A stretch of 7,328 nucleotides of DNA from positions 1 to 7,328 of the forward strand of contig CANPVY010000258.1 in the NCBI GenBank assembly GCA_947581845.1, written 5' to 3'. Source of the DNA: an uncultured bacterium. Its GTDB lineage: Bacteria; Gemmatimonadota; Gemmatimonadetes; Palauibacterales; KS3-K002. The position numbers and the translations under genes were made by a program. Under the pieces are notes generated by a model. That model was not told the DNA's origin. It ran no database searches and saw only the letters and a list, made by a program, of their open reading frames with translations. Positions 1-6,365 of this stretch are shown here, piece by piece; the stretch's first letter is position 1, and each line of letters begins with the position of its first letter.

Positions 1-578
1 CCGCTGAGCCAGAGGTTCCAGCGCGTACCCAGAAACCTGGGATCGAAGTAGGCGGCGCCCACTTCGTCACGCCCCGACCGGTCCACATAGAGCAGCTCGA
101 TTCCCCGGCCCGTGCCCCAGAGGTTCCGCTCAGCCATGCCGATCCCCGTCACGTCGAGGCCGCCGCCGAACTGGAAGCGCGGCTCCAACCGCAGCGACCA
201 GTCGTCCCGGGTGACCACGGCTACATCCCAGTCACCGTCCCGACGCTGCGTCGCCTCCACGCTCGCTGACTGCAAGAAGGTGAACTCACGCAGCAGACGC
301 TCGCTCTCGCTGATCCGCAACGGGTCGTAGCAATCACCGGGGCGGAAGAGCAGCTCCCGCCGGATCACACGCTTGTGAGTCTCGATATGGAGCCAGTTCG
401 CCGCGGCGTAGAGCTTGGAAAGCACCACGCCCGCGCTGTCCTCGAACACGGGCTGGGTCTCGATAGCGATTCGAGCGATCCGCCCGTCCTCGCAACATCC
501 CCGGCCCTGTGCCGCCAGATCGGGCGCGGGAACGAGCAGAGCGACAAGCGCCACAGCAAGGGCAAACCGACTGACCAT
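1..578 (-). CDS. BamA/TamA-like outer-membrane beta-barrel protein, N-terminal part (cut by window edge)
   Basis: This frame is open from an ATG at 578 down to base 1, so only the first 192 codons are present. Residues 1-24 form a typical signal peptide: Arg4, a hydrophobic stretch around residues 6-17, and a likely cut at LAAQ|G. Residues 33-125 resemble a POTRA domain. They include VIRRELLF at 71-78, followed by the helix ESERLLREF and a strand ending in a VVTRDDWS segment. From about residue 130 the sequence turns into alternating beta-barrel strands, with NLWGTGRGIEL (152-162) and YFDPRFLGTRWNL (177-189), as in surface-antigen/Omp85 barrels. The likely role is outer-membrane protein insertion or a related Omp85 transport function. 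Omp85 type is inferred from style, and the exact member cannot be named. Odd points are an adjacent Cys28-Cys29 pair just after the signal peptide and Cys83 in the POTRA region. There is no strong ribosome binding site before the ATG, and an in-frame stop at 615-617 limits any extension. The RemA-like gene lies 132 bases upstream on the same strand. Confidence 0.8.
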   Translation of the reverse strand, partial: MVSRFALAVALVALLVPAPDLAAQGRGCCEDGRIARIAIETQPVFEDSAGVVLSKLYAAANWLHIETHKRVIRRELLFRPGDCYDPLRISESERLLREFTFLQSASVEATQRRDGDWDVAVVTRDDWSLRLEPRFQFGGGLDVTGIGMAERNLWGTGRGIELLYVDRSGRDEVGAAYFDPRFLGTRWNLWLS

Positions 579-710
579 GCGGTGTGCGAAAGGCTGCAGG
601 TGCAACGAGATTACCTATCGACGCGCTGGCCTACGAAGTGGCCAACGAATCCGGTCCGAGTTCAGAGTCGATGACGAGCGAGAGGCTACGCAGCCGGGCG
701 GACTTCACAG
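579..710. other. Intergenic gap between RemA-like and BamA-like genes
   Basis: These 132 bases separate two minus-strand genes, and I see no coding region in them. They contain a short inverted repeat, TGGCC at 627-631 and GGCCA at 640-644, with an 8-base loop and no T-run, so it is not a convincing terminator. An AT-richer patch at about 609-618 (reads TAGGTAATC on the minus strand) could be a -10-like element for the BamA-like gene. No matching -35 at normal spacing is clear. Confidence 0.4.
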
Positions 711-1124
711 CTAGCCCGACCCGAACAGCTCCTCCTGGCCGGAGCGCTCCTCAACCCCGGGGCGAACGAGAGCCCGCAGGCGATCCTCCCAGCGGCGCAC
801 ATCGAAGCTGCCCTCATTGAGCAGCATGCGTATGAGGACGGGGGAGAGAGCGGACAGATCGTCAAGCAGGTCGGCGAAAGCAGACCGCAGCTCCCCAACT
901 CGGAACTCCTCCTCGCTCGACGCGGCCATCTCGCGCCGAATCGCATCCTCTGAGCGAGACGCCACGATCGGCTGCGAGAGCGTAGCCACGTGCACGTGGG
1001 TGCGGCGCCCCGGGCCACGCTCGTCTTCGATCGGCACGAGACCGACGATCTGATCCGATCGCCAGTATTTCCCGTACCCCAAATACACGAGCCGGTTCGG
1101 CTTGATCTCCACGGTTGCCTCCAT
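711..1124 (-). CDS. Compact RemA/DUF370-like protein with acidic C-terminal extension
   Basis: The product is 137 residues from the ATG at 1124. The frame stays open upstream to a stop at 1260-1262, but the only other start nearby is a TTG at 1184 (157 residues). Neither start has a good ribosome binding site. Residues 11-65 can be laid on RemA (DUF370), the small DNA-binding regulator of biofilm matrix genes in Bacillus. LVYLGYGKYW matches the first strand with its GFG turn, QIVGLVP matches the strand before the RemA helix, and GRRTHVHVA (39-47) matches the GRRTRAV motif that carries the DNA-contacting Arg50/Arg51. VASRSEDAIRRE then matches the LSA..PETVAQR end. About 17 residues between the second strand and GRRT are missing compared with RemA, and the residue matching RemA Arg18 is Gln25. 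Residues 66-137 form a helical, charged tail with no family I recognise, ending in EELFGSG. A DNA-binding role is inference. The gene is divergent from maeB. It could instead be an unrelated small beta protein. Confidence 0.7.
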   Translation of the reverse strand: MEATVEIKPNRLVYLGYGKYWRSDQIVGLVPIEDERGPGRRTHVHVATLSQPIVASRSEDAIRREMAASSEEEFRVGELRSAFADLLDDLSALSPVLIRMLLNEGSFDVRRWEDRLRALVRPGVEERSGQEELFGSG

Positions 1125-1306
1125 GTCCAGCGAGCGGTTGAGACCCGCTAAATCTTCGATGCGGACTCGCGGTCGGTCAAGCAAGCCGGAGGCATGCTGG
1201 CAGCCAGGGCCAGCGGAGCTGATGGCGCTGGAAGGGCACAGGCCAGCCAGCGGCTCGGGCTAGTCCAGGAGATCGGACGACCGTAAGCTGGTGAGACAAT
1301 ATGACA

Positions 1307-1380
1307 CTCAAGCACAGCTTGGACGTCCCCTGGCCGGGGCGCCGGCTCAGCGGGGCAAACCCCGGCTGTCGAGTCTTGAG
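1307..1380 (+). promoter_or_regulatory. Possible structured 5' leader of maeB
   Basis: The words CTCAAG (1307-1312) and CTTGAG (1375-1380) are exact complements that could close a domain of about 74 bases. Inside, ACAGC (1314-1318) can pair with GCTGT (1365-1369). Alternatively CAGCGGGG (1348-1355) can fold on CCCCGGCTG (1360-1368), with one bulged G and a CAAA tetraloop. CCCC (1327-1330) can also pair with GGGG (1336-1339). No T-run follows, so this is not a standard terminator. It does not match a riboswitch I know. Chance pairing is common in DNA this GC-rich, so this stays a weak call. Confidence 0.2.
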
Positions 1381-1425
1381 AACTGGCCTCAGTTTTGCAG
1401 ATTCATGTCCCTAAGCCCCACACTC

Positions 1426-1431
1426 AGGGAG
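1426..1431 (+). promoter_or_regulatory. Ribosome binding site that fixes the maeB start
   Basis: AGGGAG lies 9 bases before the ATG at 1441, with a second purine run (AGGAAAA) adjoining the start codon. This supports ATG 1441 over the upstream GTG 1291. The resulting 761-residue protein matches the usual MaeB length of about 760 residues. Confidence 0.65.
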
Positions 1432-1440
1432 ATAGGAAAA

Positions 1441-3726
1441 ATGGCTATTCGACGCGAAGATGCCCTGGCCTACCACGCTGAGGGCCGGCCCGGGAAGATC
1501 GCCACGCTGGTCACCAAGCCCTGCAACACCCAGCGTGACCTGTCGCTGGCGTATACACCGGGGGTCGCGGAGCCCTGCCGGGAGATTGAGAAGGACGAGG
1601 ACGCGGTCTTCAGGTACACGGGGCGAGGGAACCTGGTTGCGGTCGTCTCCAATGGGACTGCCGTGCTCGGCCTGGGCCGGATCGGGGCCCTGGCGTCCAA
1701 GCCGGTCATGGAAGGAAAAGGCGTGCTCTTCAAGCGCTTCGCCGACATCGACGTCTTCGACCTCGAGGTCTCCAGCACAGACCCGGAGGACACGATCCGG
1801 TTCTGCGAGCTCCTCGAGCCGACCGTGGGCGGCATCAACCTGGAGGACATCGCCGCCCCGGACTGCTTCTACATCGAGGAGACGTTGATCAAGCGGCTCA
1901 GCATCCCGGTCTTCCACGACGACCAGCATGGCACAGCGATCATCAGCGCCGCCGGCCTGCTCAACGCGCTGGAGGTCGCCGAGAAGGAGATCGGCGAGGT
2001 CACGATCGTGATCAGCGGGGCGGGCGCAGCGGGGATCGCCTGCGCCGAGCACTACGTCAGGCTGGGGGCGAAGCGGGAGAGCATCTTCATGGTGGACAGC
2101 AAAGGGATCATCCACTCCGAGCGCGACAACCTCAACCCTTACAAGGCCCGCTTCGCGCACAAGACGCCGTTCCGCAAGCTGTCCGACGCCTTGAAGGGCG
2201 CCGATGTCTTCATCGGCCTCTCGCAGCCCGGCGTGATCAGCGGGGAGGACCTCAAGAAGATGGCGGACAGCCCCATCGTGTTCGCCATGGCTAACCCCGA
2301 CCCGGAGATTTTGCCAGAGGAGGCCTTCAAGGCCCGCACGGACGTGATCATGGCCACGGGTCGCTCCGACTACCCGAACCAGGTCAACAACGTCCTTGGC
2401 TTCCCGTTCATCTTCCGCGGCGCCCTGGACGCGCGCGCCACGGCCACCAACGAGGCGATGAAGATGGCCGCGACCCACGCGCTGGCCGGCCTGGCCAGGG
2501 AGCCGGTGCCCGAGGACGTGGCTCGCGCCTACGGCGTAAGGAAGCTCGCCTTCGGGCGCGACTACGTCATTCCGAAGCCCATCGATTCCCGCGTCCTCCT
2601 CTGGGAAGCACCGGCCGTCGCCAAGGCCGCGATGGAGTCGGGAGTCGCCCGGATCCAGCTCGATCTCGAAGAGTACCGCAACCAGCTGGAGTCCAGGCTC
2701 GGTCGGGCTCGCGCTGTAACGCGCGACATCGTGGTCAAAGCGCAGCACGCGCCCAAACTGCAGCGCATCGTCTTCCCGGAGGCGTCCGACGACCGGATCC
2801 TCCACGCCGCGCGCACTTGCCTGGAGGAGCGCATCGCCCAGCCCGTCCTGGTGGGCAATGCGAAGCGGATCGCGACGGTGGTCGAACAGAACCGCATCGA
2901 GCTGGACCTCAGCCAGGTCGAGATCGTCGACCCCGCGGAGCACCCGCGACGGGACGAATACGTCAACCACCTGTACGAGTCGCGCAAGCGCAAAGGGATC
3001 ACGCGGGCCGAGGCGGCGGAGCGCCTCGAGAAGCCTGTCTACTACGCCGCCATGATGTTGCACATGGGTGATGCCGATGGGCTCATCGCCGGCGAAGAGA
3101 TGCACTACCCGGAAGCGCTACGGCCCTGTCTCGAGGTCGTGGGCGTGAGCCCGACCGCTCACCGGATCGCCGGCCTCTACATGATGGTTCTCGAGAAGGA
3201 CGTCATGTTGTTTGCGGACACGACGGTGAACATCACAGCCGATGCCGACACGCTGGCCGAGACCGCCATCCTCGCCGCACGTTTCGCCCAACGCTTGGGC
3301 ATCGAGCCGCGCGTCGCCATGATCTCGTTCTCCAACTTCGGCTCTGCGCGTCATCCGGAGTCGCTCAAAGTCGCGCGGGCGGTGGAGATCGTGCAGCAGC
3401 GCTGCCCCGACCTGGTGATCGACGGCGAGATGCAGGCGGACACGGCGGTCGTGCCGGAGATCCTGCGAAGCCGCTATCCCTTCAGCCGGCTGCAGGAGCG
3501 GGCCAACGTGCTGGTCTTTCCGGACCTCGACGCCGCCAACGCCGCCTACAAGTTGATGGCCCGCATCGGCGGCGCCACGGCCATCGGGCCCATCCTGCTC
3601 GGCATGCCGAAGCCCGTGCACATCCTGCAGCGCGGCGCCGACGTGCGTGAGATCGTGAACCTGACGGCGATTGCCGTGGTTGATGCCTTGGAGCGGCAGG
3701 CCGAGGAGGCAGCGCTGCCGGCGTAG
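1441..3726 (+). CDS. maeB: NADP-dependent malic enzyme with C-terminal phosphotransacetylase-like domain (MaeB type)
   Basis: This 761-residue cytoplasmic enzyme oxidatively decarboxylates malate to pyruvate and CO2, normally making NADPH. The malic domain (about 15-150) carries [10 protein letters not shown] with Tyr38 and [10 protein letters not shown] with Lys93, the expected catalytic pair. Metal ligands are Glu135-Asp136 (LEDIAAPD) and the HDDQHGT motif, probably Asp161. The nucleotide-binding Rossmann domain has GAGAAG at 193-198. FMVDSKG (216-222) follows the second strand, and [10 protein letters not shown] (281-290) and [17 protein letters not shown] (311-327) follow as in the family. 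Residues from about 430 to the end form a phosphotransacetylase-like domain ([50 protein letters not shown]). In MaeB proteins this domain is regulatory, binding acetyl-CoA as an allosteric inhibitor, rather than catalytic. SFSNFGS at 629-635 is the form usual in MaeB rather than in true Pta. The start is supported by AGGGAG upstream. The gene appears to stand alone between gaps of 127 bases or more. NADP rather than NAD preference follows the family and is not proven here. Confidence 0.96.
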   Translation: MAIRREDALAYHAEGRPGKIATLVTKPCNTQRDLSLAYTPGVAEPCREIEKDEDAVFRYTGRGNLVAVVSNGTAVLGLGRIGALASKPVMEGKGVLFKRFADIDVFDLEVSSTDPEDTIRFCELLEPTVGGINLEDIAAPDCFYIEETLIKRLSIPVFHDDQHGTAIISAAGLLNALEVAEKEIGEVTIVISGAGAAGIACAEHYVRLGAKRESIFMVDSKGIIHSERDNLNPYKARFAHKTPFRKLSDALKGADVFIGLSQPGVISGEDLKKMADSPIVFAMANPDPEILPEEAFKARTDVIMATGRSDYPNQVNNVLGFPFIFRGALDARATATNEAMKMAATHALAGLAREPVPEDVARAYGVRKLAFGRDYVIPKPIDSRVLLWEAPAVAKAAMESGVARIQLDLEEYRNQLESRLGRARAVTRDIVVKAQHAPKLQRIVFPEASDDRILHAARTCLEERIAQPVLVGNAKRIATVVEQNRIELDLSQVEIVDPAEHPRRDEYVNHLYESRKRKGITRAEAAERLEKPVYYAAMMLHMGDADGLIAGEEMHYPEALRPCLEVVGVSPTAHRIAGLYMMVLEKDVMLFADTTVNITADADTLAETAILAARFAQRLGIEPRVAMISFSNFGSARHPESLKVARAVEIVQQRCPDLVIDGEMQADTAVVPEILRSRYPFSRLQERANVLVFPDLDAANAAYKLMARIGGATAIGPILLGMPKPVHILQRGADVREIVNLTAIAVVDALERQAEEAALPA

Positions 3727-3853
3727 GACCGCAACGCCTGAACCCGGCTGACCGTCGAGCACGGATCGTGCACCCAGTGCTCGGCCAGAGTAGTGATGAC
3801 GCGCAGAGAGAGGACGGCGGGGTAGCCTCGCTCACACTGGAAGCTTCCCGATC
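3727..3853. other. Intergenic gap after maeB with nested inverted repeats
   Basis: The 127 bases between maeB and the HD gene hold no coding region. CGAGCAC (3756-3762) is complementary to GTGCTCG (3777-3783). A competing smaller hairpin, GCACG-GAT-CGTGC, lies at 3759-3771. Either could act as a T-less terminator or processing site, but no T-run follows. A weak GGAAG at 3839-3843 lies 10 bases before the HD start. Confidence 0.35.
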
Positions 3854-5194
3854 ATGACCGTCATCCGCGACCCAATCTGGCAGAACATTTGGATCGAGCC
3901 CATCGCGTTGCGGCTGATCGACACGGCAGCTTTCCAGCGGCTACGTCGAGTCAAGCAGCTCGGTCTGGCCTATCTCGTCTATCCAGGCGCCATCCACAGC
4001 CGCTTCGATCATGCGCTGGGCGTCTACCACCTGGCCGGCCGCGCCCTGCGCCTCCTGGAGCGATCAGGCGAACTGGCCGCTGTGGCAGAACGCGAGCGTG
4101 CGATCCTGCCCCTGGCCGGTCTCCTCCACGACATCGGCCACTATCCGTTCAGCCACACCCTGGAGGAGCTCGAGACCGGGCTGGTGCCCGGCGACCACGA
4201 GCAGATCGCCGGAGAGTTCCTGGCCGACCGGGAAGTCGCGGCGGCGCTGGAGCCACTCGGGTCGGAGACCGCCCGGGAGATCCACAATCTCATCCTCGGG
4301 CGGTCGGCAAGCGCGCTACAGGGTCTGGTCTCGGGATCTCTCGATCTGGACAAGATCGAGTATCTGAAGCGGGATGCCGTCTTCTGCGGTGTCCCGTACG
4401 GGGAAATCGATGTGGACCGGCTGCTCGACTCGCTGCGACTGGCGCGTGACCCAGAGAGCGGGCACCTGGAGGTCGGGGTCGCCGTACAGGGCATCGCCGC
4501 CCTGGAGTCGCTCCTCTTCGCCAAGTACCAGATGTTCCGGAACGTCTACTGGCATCACGCCGTTCGCGCGGCCTCCGTGACGTTCCAGAGGCTCATCCGC
4601 GAGGCACTGACTGGAGGTTGGGCCGCACGGCAGCACATCGTGGGGAGCGGGGATGAGGAGGTGCTGAGCGCGCTCGACGCGCTAGCCGCCGGCAGCGAGT
4701 CGGAAAGCGCCCGGCGGGCGCGTGGTTGGCTGATACCGGCACTCAGGCACCGCCGACTGCCGAAACGCGCCGCCGAGTGGCGAGGCGACGCACTCACCGA
4801 TGCCTTGACCAGACTGCAGCGCGAGGTCGCGCCCTGGCTCCATGCGCGTCCAGAACTGCGCTCGGCGCTGGAGGACCACCTGGCCCAGGAGCTCGGCCTC
4901 GAACCCGGCCACCTATTCCTCGACTACCCGGCCAAGCCCAGCATGCTGGAGCTCGACATCTTGATGCTCGGGCGCGACGGTTCCGTCCAGCGCCTCACCG
5001 GTGCCGGGCGTGCCGGGCTCATCGACCTGCCGCGCCTCGGGCGTGACCTGTACCACGCCGCACGCGTGCTGCGGGTCTTCACCTGGCCGCGGACCGAGCT
5101 CCGAGAGCCGGAACGGATCCTGGAACTCGTGACCGCGCCCGAGTCCGAGATCGTCGAGCTGGTCGGCCAACCCGAGCCGGATTCCAGCGGTTGA
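3854..5194 (+). CDS. HD-superfamily phosphohydrolase (dGTPase/SAMHD1-like, COG1078 type)
   Basis: This is a 446-residue cytoplasmic protein of the HD family related to dNTP triphosphohydrolases and SAMHD1. The N-terminal segment (IRDPIWQNIWIEPIALRLID, then FQRLRRVKQLGLAYLVYPGA) is the standard start of this family and supports the ATG. The metal site is complete: His53 in SRFDHALG, His92-Asp93 in LLHDIGHYPFSH, and Asp166 in LDLDKIEYLKRD. SAMHD1 counterparts of phosphate-contacting and catalytic residues are also present: His96, His101, His115 in GDHEQ, Lys167, Tyr170 and Asp174. Hydrolysis of dNTPs to nucleosides and triphosphate, or of another nucleotide, is the likely activity. Substrate choice cannot be read from the sequence. 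Residues from about 250 form a mostly helical region, then a beta-containing C-terminal part (LELDILMLGRDGSVQRL) and a helix-rich end typical of COG1078 proteins. The gene is convergent with the PP2C gene, so it is probably transcribed alone or with maeB. Confidence 0.9.
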   Translation: MTVIRDPIWQNIWIEPIALRLIDTAAFQRLRRVKQLGLAYLVYPGAIHSRFDHALGVYHLAGRALRLLERSGELAAVAERERAILPLAGLLHDIGHYPFSHTLEELETGLVPGDHEQIAGEFLADREVAAALEPLGSETAREIHNLILGRSASALQGLVSGSLDLDKIEYLKRDAVFCGVPYGEIDVDRLLDSLRLARDPESGHLEVGVAVQGIAALESLLFAKYQMFRNVYWHHAVRAASVTFQRLIREALTGGWAARQHIVGSGDEEVLSALDALAAGSESESARRARGWLIPALRHRRLPKRAAEWRGDALTDALTRLQREVAPWLHARPELRSALEDHLAQELGLEPGHLFLDYPAKPSMLELDILMLGRDGSVQRLTGAGRAGLIDLPRLGRDLYHAARVLRVFTWPRTELREPERILELVTAPESEIVELVGQPEPDSSG

Positions 5195-5297
5195 TCTGCC
5201 GGCGCCGACACCTGCTTGCGCAACGCTCGGAGCGTGCTCGCCGGGTTGTACCGCGATACGGACTGTCCGTTGGGATAGTAGCGTGGAGGGGCGCCGC
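5195..5297. other. Convergent intergenic gap between HD and PP2C genes
   Basis: These 103 bases lie between two convergent stop codons, where a bidirectional terminator would be expected. The best hairpins are ACGCT-CGG-AGCGT at 5223-5235 and a four-pair CGGA/TCCG near 5260-5270. Neither has a T-run on either strand, so I do not call an intrinsic terminator. Confidence 0.35.
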
Positions 5298-6038
5298 CTA
5301 CGGCAGGATCTTCACCACGAGCGCAGTGATGTTGTCGAGCCCGCCCGCCTCATTGGCTGCCGCGACCAGGCCGTCGGCCATTTGCTGAACGTCGCCGGTG
5401 GGGCTGAGCAGGATCCTCCTGATCTCCTCGTCCGGTAGCATACCGCTGAGCCCGTCGGAGCACAGCAGAAAGATGTCGCCTACCTTCACCTGATCCGAGT
5501 ACGTGTCTGTCTCCACGTCGAACTCGGTGCCCAGCGCCCGCGTGAGTATGTGCGACAGCGGATGATCGCGAGCCTGCTCGGGTGCTAGCGCGCCCCGGTC
5601 TACCTGCTGTTGCACCACCGTGTGATCGCGCGTGATCTGAGTCAGCGCGCCATCCCGGAACAGATAGCCGCGGCTGTCACCCACCTGCTGGAACAGATAG
5701 CGCGAGCCCGGCATCAAGGCGAGCAGCGTGACGGTTGTCCCCATGCCGCGCTTCTCAGGCTCGTTGTCGGCGCGCTCCATGATCGCCCGGTTCGCCTCCT
5801 CGATGAGCTCGAGAGCCCTTTCCTGGAGATCCTCGCCCCTCAAACCCTGCTCAACGGCTCGACTTACACCCGGACCCACCATCTCGGTGGCAATCTGGCT
5901 GGCAACCTCGCCGGCGACGTGCCCCCCCATGCCGTCGGCCACGATGAACACGCCCCGCGCCTCATCAGCGAAGAGCGCATCCTCGTTGCCCTGCCGGACC
6001 TTGCCGACGTCACTCCTACCCGCGTATTGCCACCTCAT
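5298..6038 (-). CDS. PP2C-family Ser/Thr protein phosphatase (PphA/Stp type)
   Basis: This 246-residue soluble enzyme would remove phosphate from Ser/Thr residues in a metal-dependent way. All bacterial PP2C motifs are present in order: SDVGKVRQGNED (9-20), VADGMGGHVAGEVAS (33-47), MGTTVTLL (99-106), QQVGDSRGYLFRDG (117-130), ITRDHTVVQQ (135-144), LTRALGT (165-171), LLCSDGLSGML (191-201) and GLDNITALVV (233-242). The expected metal ligands are Asp20, Asp35-Gly36, Asp195 and Asp235. Length is normal for the stand-alone catalytic form, with no membrane segment or extra domain. The ATG at 6038 is chosen because GGGGAGG lies just upstream and the next residues (MRWQYAGRSDVG) begin the family fold. 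The same frame is open to a TTG at 6068. No Ser/Thr kinase or FHA protein is in view, so the partner kinase must be encoded elsewhere. Confidence 0.95.
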   Translation of the reverse strand: MRWQYAGRSDVGKVRQGNEDALFADEARGVFIVADGMGGHVAGEVASQIATEMVGPGVSRAVEQGLRGEDLQERALELIEEANRAIMERADNEPEKRGMGTTVTLLALMPGSRYLFQQVGDSRGYLFRDGALTQITRDHTVVQQQVDRGALAPEQARDHPLSHILTRALGTEFDVETDTYSDQVKVGDIFLLCSDGLSGMLPDEEIRRILLSPTGDVQQMADGLVAAANEAGGLDNITALVVKILP

Positions 6039-6160
6039 CGCACCTCCCCAATTCACTCCGGGGGTCAAAAACTAGTCACAAGGGCGCCAGGTTGTCCATG
6101 CGCTGCGGCCAACGACAGCGGGCCGCACCGCCGCTCTGGAGGGATCCGCACAAGGGAGCA

Positions 6161-6235
6161 GGGCAATCAGGCGCCGGTCGGGGCCCCGCCTAAGGTCGGC
6201 TACACCCGACCGCGAGGCAAGTGTCCCTCTTGCCC
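6161..6235. repeat. Cluster of nested inverted repeats, possible RNA structure
   Basis: GGGCAA (6161-6166) and TTGCCC (6230-6235) are exact complements bracketing 63 bases. Inside is the 10-base palindrome CGGGGCCCCG (6179-6188) and a perfect 6-pair hairpin, GGTCGG (6194-6199) with CCGACC (6206-6211), loop CTACAC. Strand, and whether it is transcribed, are unknown. It may belong to a 5' leader of either flanking gene or be chance in GC-rich DNA. Confidence 0.25.
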
Positions 6236-6297
6236 ACGCACCCAACGGACGACCCAAACGGACATCGGCCAACTGGCCGCTGTCAAGGAGATATCGG

Positions 6298-6326
6298 TTG
6301 CGGACACAACCCGCCGGCTGTAGTCT
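6298..6326 (+). promoter_or_regulatory. Weak sigma70-like promoter candidate for the FKBP gene
   Basis: TTGCGG (6298-6303) and TAGTCT (6321-6326) are separated by exactly 17 bases. Each matches three of the six consensus positions. It would give a leader of roughly 30 bases ending at the AGGAG ribosome binding site. Spacing is good but the match is poor. Confidence 0.25.
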
Positions 6327-6365
6327 CCGCACGGTTGTCATCCGGTTCACCTAGCAGGAGCGACT

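Larger units (their letters stand above)
1185..1440. other. Divergent intergenic region upstream of maeB, rich in inverted repeats
   Basis: No gene is seen here. The left half is crowded with CCAGC/GCTGG words forming short hairpins: CTGGC-A-GCCAG (1197-1207), CCAGCG/CGCTGG (1210-1215 with 1226-1231) and AGCC/GGCT (1245-1248 with 1252-1255). The right half holds a possible structured leader listed separately. Promoters for both the RemA-like gene and maeB must lie in or near this stretch. CAATAT at 1297-1302 is a possible -10 for maeB, but I see no convincing -35. The plus-strand malic frame stays open upstream to a GTG at 1291, but the extra codons resemble nothing in the family. Confidence 0.5.
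6039..6365. other. Divergent intergenic region between PP2C and FKBP genes
   Basis: These 327 bases contain no gene I can support. The open frames across it on both strands have no recognisable product and lack start signals. The part next to the PP2C gene carries its ribosome binding site (about 6042-6048 on the minus strand). The middle (6161-6235) holds a cluster of inverted repeats, listed separately. A weak promoter candidate and the FKBP ribosome binding site occupy the right end. Confidence 0.6.

Noticed and set aside
365..565. Small minus-strand frame starting at 565
   Set aside because: It overlaps the BamA-like gene in another frame on the same strand. The BamA-like frame has the signal peptide and POTRA/barrel pattern, while this one is Arg/Ser-rich without a pattern.
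1291..1440. N-terminal extension of the malic enzyme from the GTG at 1291
   Set aside because: The ATG at 1441 has a ribosome binding site and gives the standard family N-terminus and length. The extra 50 codons look like leader sequence with strong inverted repeats.
1411..3105. Long open frame on the minus strand opposite maeB (about 560 codons)
   Set aside because: It lies wholly within a confidently identified malic enzyme gene. Its product is rich in Asp, Leu, Val, Arg and Gly as expected of antisense reading in high-GC DNA, and it matches no family. It is a codon-usage shadow.
3054..3726. Separate phosphotransacetylase gene or a frameshifted gene fusion
   Set aside because: The phosphotransacetylase-like domain is in frame with the malic enzyme, with no start or stop between. 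The two-domain layout is normal for MaeB.
5195..5297. Intrinsic terminator between the convergent genes
   Set aside because: The hairpins are only four to five pairs and lack a T-run on either strand.
6130..6240. Possible tRNA: translated GGIRTRE-like words and a 75-base bracketed region resemble tRNA-derived spurious ORFs
   Set aside because: There is no TTCGA T-loop on either strand, no D-arm pattern and no anticodon arm at the right distance. The closing stem has only six pairs and does not extend to seven.
5610..6323. Plus-strand open frame of 237 codons across the PP2C gene and the intergenic region
   Set aside because: Most of it is antisense to a clear PP2C phosphatase, and the rest has no domain or ribosome binding site.
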